This document shows positions 32,001 to 39,965 of a stretch of 64,000 nucleotides of DNA, one piece after another (the stretch's first letter is position 1; each line of letters begins with the position of its first letter). Under the pieces are notes generated by a model that saw only the letters and a program-made list of their open reading frames with translations, did no database searches and was not told where the DNA came from. Both the position numbers and the translations under genes were made by a program. Origin of the DNA: Saposhnikovia divaricata (lineage: Eukaryota > Streptophyta > Magnoliopsida > Apiales > Apiaceae); assembly GCA_036435485.1 (NCBI GenBank), contig CM071596.1:66699001-66763000 (forward strand). Reading direction: 5' to 3'.

Positions 32001-33718
32001 TAGGTTTCTTCCCCTTTCTTGAGACCCTTCTCAAGTTGCATGGCTGACAAAGTTTTCACCTCCTTGGTACCTCCTATTGTTGGGACCATGCAAGAAGAAC
32101 CTGCTTCCATGATGCACATAGTATTATAGTAAGGCATAGGGATGGCATTAACGTACCTCAAGAAATCCATGCCTAACACCACTTTGAAGTCATCCATGGG
32201 TACCACCGAAAAGTTCACTTGGCCCTTCCAAGTGCCGAGTCTCAGCTCTACTTCACGAGCTACTCCCTCCAAAGGCTTAGCCTTAGTGTTCACCGTTTTT
32301 AGCACCCCTTCACCTTTTTCCACTTGCAAGCCAACCCTTTTGGCCTCCTCCATAGTAATAAAGTTGTGGGTAGCGCCTGTGTCCACCAACGCTTGGACCG
32401 TCCTCCCATTCACCATGGCTTCCACATACATGAGCCCCTTGCTCCCTTGTGGTTCTGGTTTTGGCTTGGCCTTAATAGCGTTGAGAATTTGAAGCGAACC
32501 CTTGTGTTCTATCTCGGGTGCTTGATCCCCCAACTTAGGTTGCTCCACCATAGCTGACAGCGAACCAAGTTTTGGACAATCCTTCATAGAATGTGGCCCT
32601 TTGCAAACGAAACAACCTCCCTTGGGCACAAAAGCTTTCTTCTTCTCCTCATAGGCTTCCCGTGTGGAGGATGTCTTGTTAGCATTCCGTTTGTCCTTAT
32701 ATTCCTTGGGCCCTTTTTCTCCCCCACCTTTGGCGGGATTAGTAGGCCTAACATATGGCCTGGACTTTGAAGATTCACCCCTTTGGAACTCTGTCAGGGA
32801 TTCAGCTACTACAATAGCTTCATCCACATTCTTGATCTCTCGACGTTGCAACTCTTGTTTAGCCCAATTTTGAAGCCCATCCGTGAAGTAGAAAAGTAAG
32901 TCTTCACTCGTCATACTTGGAATTTGTAACATGAGAGTTGTGAATTCCTTAACATATTCACGAATGGAGCCTTTATGACGGAGCTCTCTGAGCTTCTTTC
33001 GTGCCTCATACACCACGTTTTCTGGATAGAATTGGCGCTTAAGCTCTTTCTTGAAGGTTTCAAAAGTGTCGATGGTGCATAGGCCTTTCTCAATGTCTGC
33101 CCGTTTCCTACGCCACCATAAAGTTGCAATATCAGAGAGATAACAAGTAGCAGTGCGTACCTTGGCTTGTTCATCCACAATTCTCATCACATCGAAGTAT
33201 TGTTCGAGATCCCACAAGAAATTTTCAACTTCCTTCGCATCTCTTTTCCCATCGAACGACTTAGGCTTAGGAATCTCGAGCCTCGGTGTCTCCCGAATCA
33301 CCAGCCCTCCATTTCCAATTCCGGCTTCGATCCTTGAAAGTTGATCCTTGAGCTCCTTGATTGCCTCCTCTATTTTGGTGTCCACAACGTGCAAACGTTC
33401 TTCTTTAGCCTTATCTTTATCTTGGAGCTCTAGGACGTCATTCCTTATCCCTTCGATGTCGGACTTGGCTTCTTCCACTTCTCCAAGCATATGATGCTCA
33501 AGAGTTTCGAAATTATGTGTCATTTGCTCAAAGCGTGGGATTAGTTCACTTATAGTTTTTTCAAGAGTAGTAACTTTTTCTTCAAGTAAATCAAAATTTT
33601 GACGGGACTTACTTGAGGCACGAGTTCTCTTATCCTTGTCATTGCGAGGAATGGCCTCCCTCCCTCGATCGCCCTCGTTGCTAGCATCAGTGATGGTTTC
33701 ATCTCCTTTGCTTCCCAT
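29096..33718 (-). CDS. chromovirus Gag-Pol polyprotein, intact
   Basis: A single 1540-residue frame runs without a stop. Residues about 30-140 form a Glu/Lys-rich coiled-coil-like stretch, followed by the Gag core (about 165-310) and a CCHC knuckle CFVCKGPHSMKDC near 365. The protease motif VDTGATHNF is near 443 and the reverse transcriptase motif VVYLDDIVIYS near 783. RNase H HTDASDFAIG is near 930. Integrase has an HHCC region from about 1115 and D-D-E residues near 1186, 1247 and 1280. A chromodomain with YLVRWKGLPASDTTWE lies at about 1502-1517 and should direct integration to marked chromatin. The ATG at 33718 precedes MGSKGDE, and the primer site follows normal spacing upstream. It could still be expressed, despite the damaged 3' LTR. 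Confidence 0.93.
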   Translation of the reverse strand: MGSKGDETITDASNEGDRGREAIPRNDKDKRTRASSKSRQNFDLLEEKVTTLEKTISELIPRFEQMTHNFETLEHHMLGEVEEAKSDIEGIRNDVLELQDKDKAKEERLHVVDTKIEEAIKELKDQLSRIEAGIGNGGLVIRETPRLEIPKPKSFDGKRDAKEVENFLWDLEQYFDVMRIVDEQAKVRTATCYLSDIATLWWRRKRADIEKGLCTIDTFETFKKELKRQFYPENVVYEARKKLRELRHKGSIREYVKEFTTLMLQIPSMTSEDLLFYFTDGLQNWAKQELQRREIKNVDEAIVVAESLTEFQRGESSKSRPYVRPTNPAKGGGEKGPKEYKDKRNANKTSSTREAYEEKKKAFVPKGGCFVCKGPHSMKDCPKLGSLSAMVEQPKLGDQAPEIEHKGSLQILNAIKAKPKPEPQGSKGLMYVEAMVNGRTVQALVDTGATHNFITMEEAKRVGLQVEKGEGVLKTVNTKAKPLEGVAREVELRLGTWKGQVNFSVVPMDDFKVVLGMDFLRYVNAIPMPYYNTMCIMEAGSSCMVPTIGGTKEVKTLSAMQLEKGLKKGEETYLAVVQKLDGTEGDANEEIPQEIKEVLEANKDVMPPELPKKLPPRREVDHKIELEPGAKPPSMAPYRMAPPELEELRRQLKSLLDAGQIRPSKAPYGAPVLFQKKADGSLRLCIDYRALNKVTIKNKYPIPLIADLFDRLGTAKYFTKMDLRSGYYQVRIAEGDEPKTACVTRYGAYEWLVMPFGLTNAPATFCTLMNEIFHPYLDKFVVVYLDDIVIYSHTLEEHAEHLKTVFKLLRENELYVKREKCSFAKNDVEFLGHVIKEGTLRMDDKKIRAIKEWEPPTKVTEVRSFLGLVNYYRRFIKGYSMRAAPLTDLLKKTKTWEWSKTCQDSFEDLKSAVTEEPVLALPDCTKNFEVHTDASDFAIGGVLMQEGHPIAYESRKLNETERRYTVQEKEMTAVVHCLRTWRHYLLGSHFSIKTDNVATSYFQTQKKLTPKQARWQDFLAEFDFTMEYKPGKANVVADALSRKAELAAITQTRSNMLERIKEGMSLDPMAAQLMNLAKEGKTKRFWVEDGLLYAKGAKVFVPKWGNLRRTLIKECHDTKWAGHPGQRRTYALLEANYFWPQMKDDVEAYVKTCLVCQQDKVENKQPAGLLEPLPIPTRPWESVSLDFISALPKSEGCGSIMVVVDRFSKYGTFIAATTDCTAEEAARLFFKNVVKYWGLPKTIISDRDPRFTGKLWKELFKYLGSELHFSTSFHPQTDGQTERVNALLECYLRHFVGANQKDWAKLLDVAQFSYNLQRSEATNKSPFELTSGQQPLTPHSISCQPEGRSPGAFHMAKSWEEQADMARSFLTKAAKRMKKWADTKRRPKEYQVGDKVMVKLLPQQHKVFRKVHKGLIRKYEGPFEVIGKVGKVSYRLDIPMKIHPVFHVSMLKPYHEDVEDPSRSTSKRAPPLMTTSFEREVEEVLAERTMRRRGVPPSTQYLVRWKGLPASDTTWENDQDLWQFRNAIEDYKESTRTSPD

Positions 33719-33757
33719 TGTTGCCTTCCTTCAAAGTCACGCCCTTCGCAACCTTTG

Positions 33758-33769
33758 GCTCTGATACCA
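33758..33769 (-). promoter_or_regulatory. primer-binding site (initiator Met-tRNA type)
   Basis: On the sense strand, TGGTATCAGAGC follows the 5' LTR by three bases. It is complementary to the 3' end of plant initiator methionine tRNA. Confidence 0.9.
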
Positions 33770-33772
33770 AGT

Positions 33773-34504
33773 TGTCACGGCCTTAGAAATCGTCCCCTGT
33801 CTAAGCCAACCGTGCCGGCGTCTAGCGCTCGTCGCCCACCAAGCGAACTACTAGACCAGCCTCAACCCCAAGTGTTCCCCAACACTTGTGCAGCGGATAC
33901 AAGAGAAATATAAGAGTAGAAGACAACCACACTTACTAACAAAGACCCTTTCTTTATTAGTAATCCCAATATTACAAGAGTTGGATCCCCTTGATCCACA
34001 CTAGCCCCTTGCTAGTTACAAAGCTTAGCACTCAACCCTCACAAGAGAAGCACACTTGCTCTCCCTCTTGAATGCTCTAACTTTGCCTCTTGCTCTTCCA
34101 CTCTATCCCCCCTATTTCTCCTTATCTTTCTATCTATCTCCAAATGAGGGGTCTCACCTATTTATAGGCTCCTCCACCACTTGGAGAGTTCTAGAACATG
34201 TACACCCCACATGTTTCTAGATTATTCCATTAACAAACCTCTACAAGATATTTCTAGATCCTACTCTATCTAGAATTTACAAACATACATAGGAAGTCTC
34301 TAGAAAGCTCCCAACTCTTGATGGTTCCAGAAGATTCCACGAGGCTCCACCACGTTCCGCCATCTTCTAGATTCTTCTTGAATTGCCCAGCACCTTCTAG
34401 AGAACTCCGCAATGTTCCACTATATTCTAGAGTCATCCGGACCCTTCCGGCCTTCTCTAGAATATTCCGCACCTAGAGAGGCTAAATGTTGGCGGGGCGT
34501 GACA
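33773..34504 (-). repeat. 5' LTR of the chromodomain element
   Basis: It is 732 bp. Sense ends are TGTCACGCCCCG and CCGTGACA, so the short inverted termini are TGTCACG/CGTGACA. It should hold the element's promoter. Imperfect repeats of TTCTAGA and TTCCGC run through 34190-34480. Confidence 0.88.
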
Positions 34505-35153
34505 TGGTGCTGCCTGGTTTATTATTCTTGTTTCCGAGGGACAAAACGAAAAAAATATTTCATGTTAGTTTTGTAGTGTCACATTTCTAAATAGATAAGA
34601 TACTTCTTATTAAATGTGTAACAGTGTGAAAAGTCTTGTTGACGTATCTCCCGTTTTCAAAATTGTGTTTTACACAAATTTTCAGTAAAATCACGAGGAG
34701 GAAACCTATAATTCAGCATATTTTTGTACAAACAATGGACTCTTGCGACGTGAATATTAAGATCATTTGATTCTACCATGCCCTATCAAGCTATATAGAA
34801 AGTGTTCTTGTAGTAGGCACATTGAATAATATACTAATACGGTAACTTACTAGGAATTTACTAACAGAATAAGAGATTATGAAACATAAAACAAACACGC
34901 ATAGTTAAATTTCGGTAGATTGATGTCCTTGAAATGAGAAATTTATGATTGATTTTAAATACAAATTTTTTATTATGTTTCAAGTGAAACATTTTATATA
35001 TTTCGAAGTCATGGCGTATATATCTGAACTTTTTGTAGTCGTAACCAAATAGTACAACATTTAGAACAAGGGAAAATGGTAGAGTTACATGAAAAGTTTC
35101 ACAAAAATTTTCACAAAATGAGAAGTGTCTTAATTTGATTGATTATAACACAA
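34505..35153 (+). repeat. duplicated segment A, right copy
   Basis: It begins at the first base after the 5' LTR and matches 24930-25576. It joins directly to segment C at the A/T dinucleotide that is the Helitron's target in the left copy. Confidence 0.9.
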
Positions 35154-35700
35154 TGGGCTCCCTACATTCACATCAATATCAACCAATAAAAATATTTATT
35201 AGTGGAATTCAACTCACTCTATAAATATTTATGTGCAAATTTTCTGTGCACCTAGCACTACTCTTGGAACAAAGTATCTCTATCGAATAATTATTTGCAT
35301 AATATTGTCTAAGAGCATCTCTAAGAGGCTCTCTATTGTAGCTCTTAACTCAAAAAATGGGGAGAGAGAATAAAAATCAACCTCCAAGAGACTCTTAGAG
35401 GTTCTTTAAAAATTTAATAGCTTCTTCTCTCTCCTCTATTTTAGAAGTAACTAGTAGCTCTTAACTTAATATTTTATTAGTAAAATAGTGGTTCTTCTAT
35501 CTCATCTATTGATTGTTTGTCCAAGTGGAATTGAAATATAAATAAAATATGAAATAAAGAGCCGTAATAAAGAGCATTGTTGGAGTTGACACACAAATCA
35601 ATGTAATAACTTGCTAAGAGCATCTCCAAGAGGCTCTCTATTATAGCTTTTAACTCAAAAAATGAGGTGAGAGAATAAAAATCAAGCTCCAAGAGATTCT
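35154..35700 (+). repeat. duplicated segment C, right copy
   Basis: It is the same length as 28470-29016. The sequence then runs on into the rest of a MITE that the left copy has lost, so this copy has the original junction. Confidence 0.9.
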
Positions 35701-36039
35701 TAGAGGCTCTTTAAAAAGTTAAGAGCTTCTTCTCTCTCCTCTATTTTAGGAACAACTAGTAGCTCTTAATTTAATATTTTATTAGTAAAATAGTGGTTCT
35801 TCTCTCTCATTTATTGATTGTTTGTCCAAGTGGAATTGAAATATGAATAAAATATAAAATAAAGAGCCATAATATAGAGCATTATTGGAGTTGACACACA
35901 AATCAATGTAATAACTTGTCAAGAGCTTAATTATTTATAATATATTTAGGAATGAACTAAGAGACTCTTGGAGATGCTCTAAGAACTTAATTGTTTATAA
36001 TATATTTAAGAGTGAGCTAAGAGACTCTTGGAGATGCTC
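35313..36039. mobile_element. PIF/Harbinger-type MITE, compound
   Basis: It runs from GAGCATCTCTAAGAGGCTC to the inverted GAGACTCTTGGAGATGCTC, with TAA on both sides (35310-35312 and 36040-36042). Further copies of the terminal motif lie inside, near 35619 and 35965. It is therefore a tandem or nested set rather than a simple MITE. Confidence 0.6.
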
Positions 36040-36086
36040 TAAGGTATATCAATACTCATGTAAACACTAAACATACGTTACAGATA

Positions 36087-36250
36087 CAGTAAAACCTCTA
36101 GTTGGGACCGACGAATTTTATTAATTTAAAGAGGTTATTAATTAATCGAGGTTAATTTTATACTTCCATTATTATATTGAGATCAAAAATTCACATTAAA
36201 AATATTAATTTATCGTGATATCGAGTATTAATTTAACGAGATTTTACGCT
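36087..36250. mobile_element. small MITE upstream of gene 2
   Basis: The left end CAGTAAAACCTC is matched, inverted, by AGCGTAAAATCTC at the right end. The interior is AT-rich with ATTAATTTA motifs. A target duplication is not clear. Elements starting this way are frequent in eudicots. Confidence 0.4.
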
Positions 36251-36579
36251 ATCCTCCAAATGAAAATGCGAGTTTGTTATTTTACAGTTAGTCAATGAGT
36301 CTATATTTATTCACTGGGAATCGTCTGCAACGTAAATGAAAACGGTGTCTCCCTCAATATAGAATTTCCATATTGTCTCATGTATATAAATTCTTACATC
36401 CTGTAACATATTTTCGTACACCCAGAAAGCGCAGAGTTTAGTTTCACTTCAAAGCCAAACACAAACTTCATCCCCCCCAGCCATTGTTTGTCTTCACACA
36501 ATATATAGAACCACTTCATCAGACCTCTCTCTCTCTCTCTCTGAAACCCATTTTCAAGTTCTTGTTCAAGTTCAACAAG
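36251..36579 (+). promoter_or_regulatory. promoter and 5' leader of the second MEI2-like gene
   Basis: A good TATA box, TATATAAA, lies at 36383-36390, so transcription should start near 36415. AAAGCCAAACACAAACTTC (about 36451-36469) matches a block upstream of gene 1. A short (CT)n run at 36526-36542 precedes the coding start. The first ATG after the TATA box is the one at 36580. Confidence 0.6.
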
Positions 36580-37284
36580 ATGTGTATTAGCAACACAAAC
36601 TCAAAAATGGATATTGTTTCCACCAAGACATCTCAGAGGCCTCTCAACCCATACGCTGCACCTTTCATGAGATCAAATGCAACTTCTGTTTCACCATCAC
36701 CACCACTATTTCCACTTACCCCAGTTGCAATATACCCACATTTACTATGTGCTTCTGCTGTTATTCACCACCCCAATCTCAAGTACCCCTCCAAAACAAA
36801 ACCTCAAAACGCCAAGTGTACTAAACAAAACTCAACTGTTTTTAAGGTTACTCATCTTAAGACTAGAAAAATGAGAGAGGGTCATAATGGTTTTCGCAAG
36901 TTTCGAAGTGGTCGTCTGTTTGTGCCTCCCAGGCAGAGAGTTCCGGTGCCGGTGACAGTACCGGAAAAAATGGTGAGTACGAAGGTGGTATGTGAAGCGC
37001 CGGCGACGGTACCGGAAAAAGTTGTGGTGAAGACGAATTTGGTAAGTGAAGTTGCTGAACCTGTGGGCTGTACAAAGACCAGTGTCATGATGAGAAACAT
37101 ACCAAATCAGTACAGGTATGTGTGTGTATGTGTAATATATAGTTCCTGAGTGAGTTTCTTAAGATTTTTTATTTAAATATTACACCTTTTTTTGAATAGT
37201 ATGTTGTGTGGGGTGCTATGCATTGTTCTAGTGTAGCAGTCTCTGTGTGTGTGTGAGAGAGAGAGGGAGAGGGAGGGAGGGAGG

Positions 37285-37368
<84 letters not shown>

Positions 37369-38523
37369 CATTGTACACTACTGAGTTACCCAGACTCTTG
37401 AATCAGTGATGCTACTGAGTTACCCAGACTCTTGAATCAGTGATGCCATGGTTGTGAATGGTCTTTTTTCTGATGATGGTTGTCATCTAGAGTAGCTTAG
37501 CGAAAGATATTTATTTGTTATTGTATTTGAACATCTTGTTAACTACTCTATTTTATTACTAATGTTAATACAAAACATGTTCTTCAGTTTCTATGTTTTT
37601 CATTTTTGTTATAAGTTGAAAGGGTGGGTTGAAATTTGAGCTTTACTTTTTCAATCTCCTTTAGGACGATACTATTACCAGATTTTCTGATCATAGATAT
37701 AATTAGGGGTTCTGTTTCTGAATCTTTTTTCTGAATATTGCTCCCTGGCAGTTGAAAAGCCACCAAACCGGAAGTTTTATGGCTTTTCACTGCACTAGCT
37801 ACTAACTCTAGGCTGTGACACTTTGTTTGTTACTGTTCTTATCTTGATTAGTCTGTATTAAATGTATATTCTTGTAACATTAATGTCAAAAATGGCCTCT
37901 TAAATACACACAGCTTTTGGAAATAATTGTGTGTGTTTAATGGTTTTACAGGAGGGATGATCTCTTGGACTTCATTGACAAGTTGTGTCTTGACAACCAT
38001 ATGCAATATGACTTTCTTTACCTTCCAATGGATTTCAGGTAATGAAATGAATTGAACTCTCTTATTAGAAACCAAACACAGTGTTAGATTATGAAATTTA
38101 CTGATCTAATGCTTGTTATATGTGTTATGTTAGGAGGCACAACAACAAAGGCTATGCCTTTATCAACTTCACCAAGCCAGATCATGCTAGGGTGTTCCAG
38201 GACCTGATGAATGGATACAAATGGGGCTGGGTCAATTTGAGAAATTCTCTCTTCAAGTCCAACAAAACCTGTGAGATAACCTGGGCCAAAATTCAGGTAA
38301 CAACTTCTACAAATATGTACATTTCTTGATAGTCTTTTACATGCCCTAACAATTGGTCTATTGAAATGTACAGGGAAAGAGTGGGCTTGTGAGGCATTTC
38401 ACAAACAGCAACTTTCCATGTCACACTAAAAAGTATCTCCCTGTTATACTAAGCCCTCCAAGCAATGGCTCATCATCTTCTACAACCTTGACCATTGTTG
38501 GGAGGTACTTGAAGTTCAACTAA
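36580..38523 (+). CDS. MEI2-type C-terminal-RRM-only protein, gene 2 (four exons)
   Basis: Exons 36580-37115, 37952-38038, 38134-38296 and 38374-38523 join to a 311-residue protein. Exons 2-4 have the same lengths (87, 163, 150) and phases as gene 1. The RRM has VMMRNIPNQY (to residue 178) and KGYAFINF (about 213-220). The N-terminus carries LNPYAAPF (22-29), closer than gene 1 to the PAM2 consensus for binding poly(A)-binding protein. A Pro/Val-rich linker with repeated VPVTVPEK-type units (about 125-155) accounts for the extra length. The upstream in-frame extension has no ATG, so the start is well supported. It is a tandem paralogue of gene 1, and both look intact. A role in RNA control is inferred from the family. 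Confidence 0.87.
37255..37363. repeat. (GA)n/(GGGA)n microsatellite in intron 1 of gene 2
   Basis: Pure purine repeat, first GGGA-type and then GA, lies within the first intron. The long Leu-Ser frame on the other strand is its translation and not a gene. Confidence 0.95.
37379..37446. repeat. 34-bp direct tandem repeat in intron 1
   Basis: Two identical units begin TACTGAGTTACCCAGACTC, at 37379-37412 and 37413-37446. Confidence 0.9.
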
Positions 38524-39410
38524 AAAACCATGTTGTTGTCCAAACAGCCCCTATCTTCTTCTTGGTGTGTGGTGTGGGTTTAGGATAGATTTTCTTCTTT
38601 TAAGGTTTAGATCATGATTACTAAAACCTTGGTTTTGGTGAAGGGGTAGTAGCTATTTTGTGAAATGGGGGTTGTTGGGATGTGTTGATGTTTTAGTAGG
38701 CTAGGGGTTTAGTTAGATTTAGATAATCATGTAGTGTGTGGAAGTGTGCTTAAAGGATTGTTTGGATGTAGGTTAAGTTGTTTGCTTTGTAACCTGTGTT
38801 TTCATTATCCTCCCCCTTTGATGTTAAGTCTGTACTTGTGGCGTGTTTGGATGGACTTAAAATCTGGGGTGAATTGGAAACACTGGTCTGCAAGCTTAAT
38901 GTTGTGTCCAATGCCTTGTAAGAATCATAATATAATGTTGTGTTATGTTCTACTAGTTTGGTTATGATTTGCTTCTCTACTCATGCCTTTGTTGTATATC
39001 TCTATTGTCATTAAAATGGATATGCAACTTAATTAAAATCATTGTTTTCTGTTACTTAAAATTAAATGTATTTTTTTCCCCTATTACTTGAAACTTGAAG
39101 TAAACAAATCAAGAAAGCGAATCTCCGAAATATTATGTCAGCATGCATGATATTTAATTGTTATTTTTCGGTAACCTTGTGAAAAGCAAATTTGTCTGAT
39201 GTATATGAACTTTGTCTAGAACAAAAGTGTCCTTTGATAAGAAGCATTCGCTGAGATTAATCTTACATGTTTCCAACATGCGGAAATAATTAATAATACT
39301 TCTCCCGGCAATAGCATGGTTTGAGAAGAATTAGAAGTACATAAAATAATCGTGTAATCCTTGGGTTTGCAAATAAAATCTAGCCATGAGCCTACAGCCT
39401 GTGTTCTCAT
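38524..39410 (+). other. 3' UTR of gene 2 and downstream DNA
   Basis: Up to about 38930 this shares blocks (GGGGTGAATTGGAAACA, CCTGTGTTTTC) with the gene 1 3' UTR. Beyond that the DNA is AT-rich with no gene. Confidence 0.55.
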
Positions 39411-39514
39411 AACCGGACCGGGCATCGAACCAGAAGCCCAACTGATTACTGGTTCGATTGGTTCAACCGACTCGACCAGTAGTTCAACCGGTATGACGTC
39501 ATAATTATGTAATA

Positions 39515-39550
<36 letters not shown>

Positions 39551-39965
39551 TATAAATATATAATATGAATAATCTGCATTAAAACAAAATAAATAACAGT
39601 CTGAATAATTTGCATTAAAAAAAAAGAATTAAAATGAACAAGAGCTGTTGAAGGGTAACTGGGCCTTTGTTATACTTGTGCACTACTGACGTGTGGGGTA
39701 AGATCAAAGGTTTTAAGTGTCATCATGTGTTAGATGACAAGAGAACAGCAAAACTAAAGAAGTCGATTTTTTCTTCTCCCGTTTTTTTCAATAAATCGGT
39801 CGTCGGTCCGGTCCGGTACCGGTTTTTGCCGGTTTTTGGCCGGTTCTTGCCGGTTCTGAATAGGGAAACCGGGGTACTGGTTTTAGGGGTGAACCGAACC
39901 GGACCTGCCACCGGTTAACGGTCCGACCGGTCGAACCGGCCGGTCCGATTTTAAAAACACAACCT
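39411..39965. repeat. CCGGTT-rich repeat, probably a decayed transposon
   Basis: Two GC-richer blocks (39411-39500 and 39790-39950) are made of CCGGTT, GGTTCAACC and ACCGGTC motifs. They are separated by a (TA)n run (39518-39546) and AT-rich DNA. Overlapping frames on both strands are products of the repeat. The family is not identified. Confidence 0.45.

Larger units (their letters stand above)
29017..34504 (-). mobile_element. chromodomain Ty3/gypsy element with mismatched ends
   Basis: A minus-strand element with an intact polyprotein and a full 732-bp 5' LTR (33773-34504) has only 68 bp of 3' LTR (29017-29084). That remnant shares TGTCACG and TTCTAGAG motifs with the 5' LTR but is otherwise strongly diverged. 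The two LTRs therefore do not come from one insertion. No target duplication exists, since its flanks are segments C and A of the same duplication. The single ORF and C-terminal chromodomain place it in the chromoviruses, perhaps the Galadriel branch. Recombination between two related elements is the simplest explanation. Confidence 0.85.

Noticed and set aside
24930..35153. Segments 24930-25576 and 34505-35153 as LTRs of the chromodomain element
   Set aside because: They have no TG...CA ends. The primer site and polypurine tract point to TGTCACG-type LTRs, and the repeated DNA continues into segment C. They are duplicated flanks.
36484..36579. N-terminal extension of the second MEI2-like gene
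   Set aside because: The extended frame has no ATG, is encoded by leader and (CT)n sequence and has no counterpart in gene 1. The ATG at 36580 matches gene 1.
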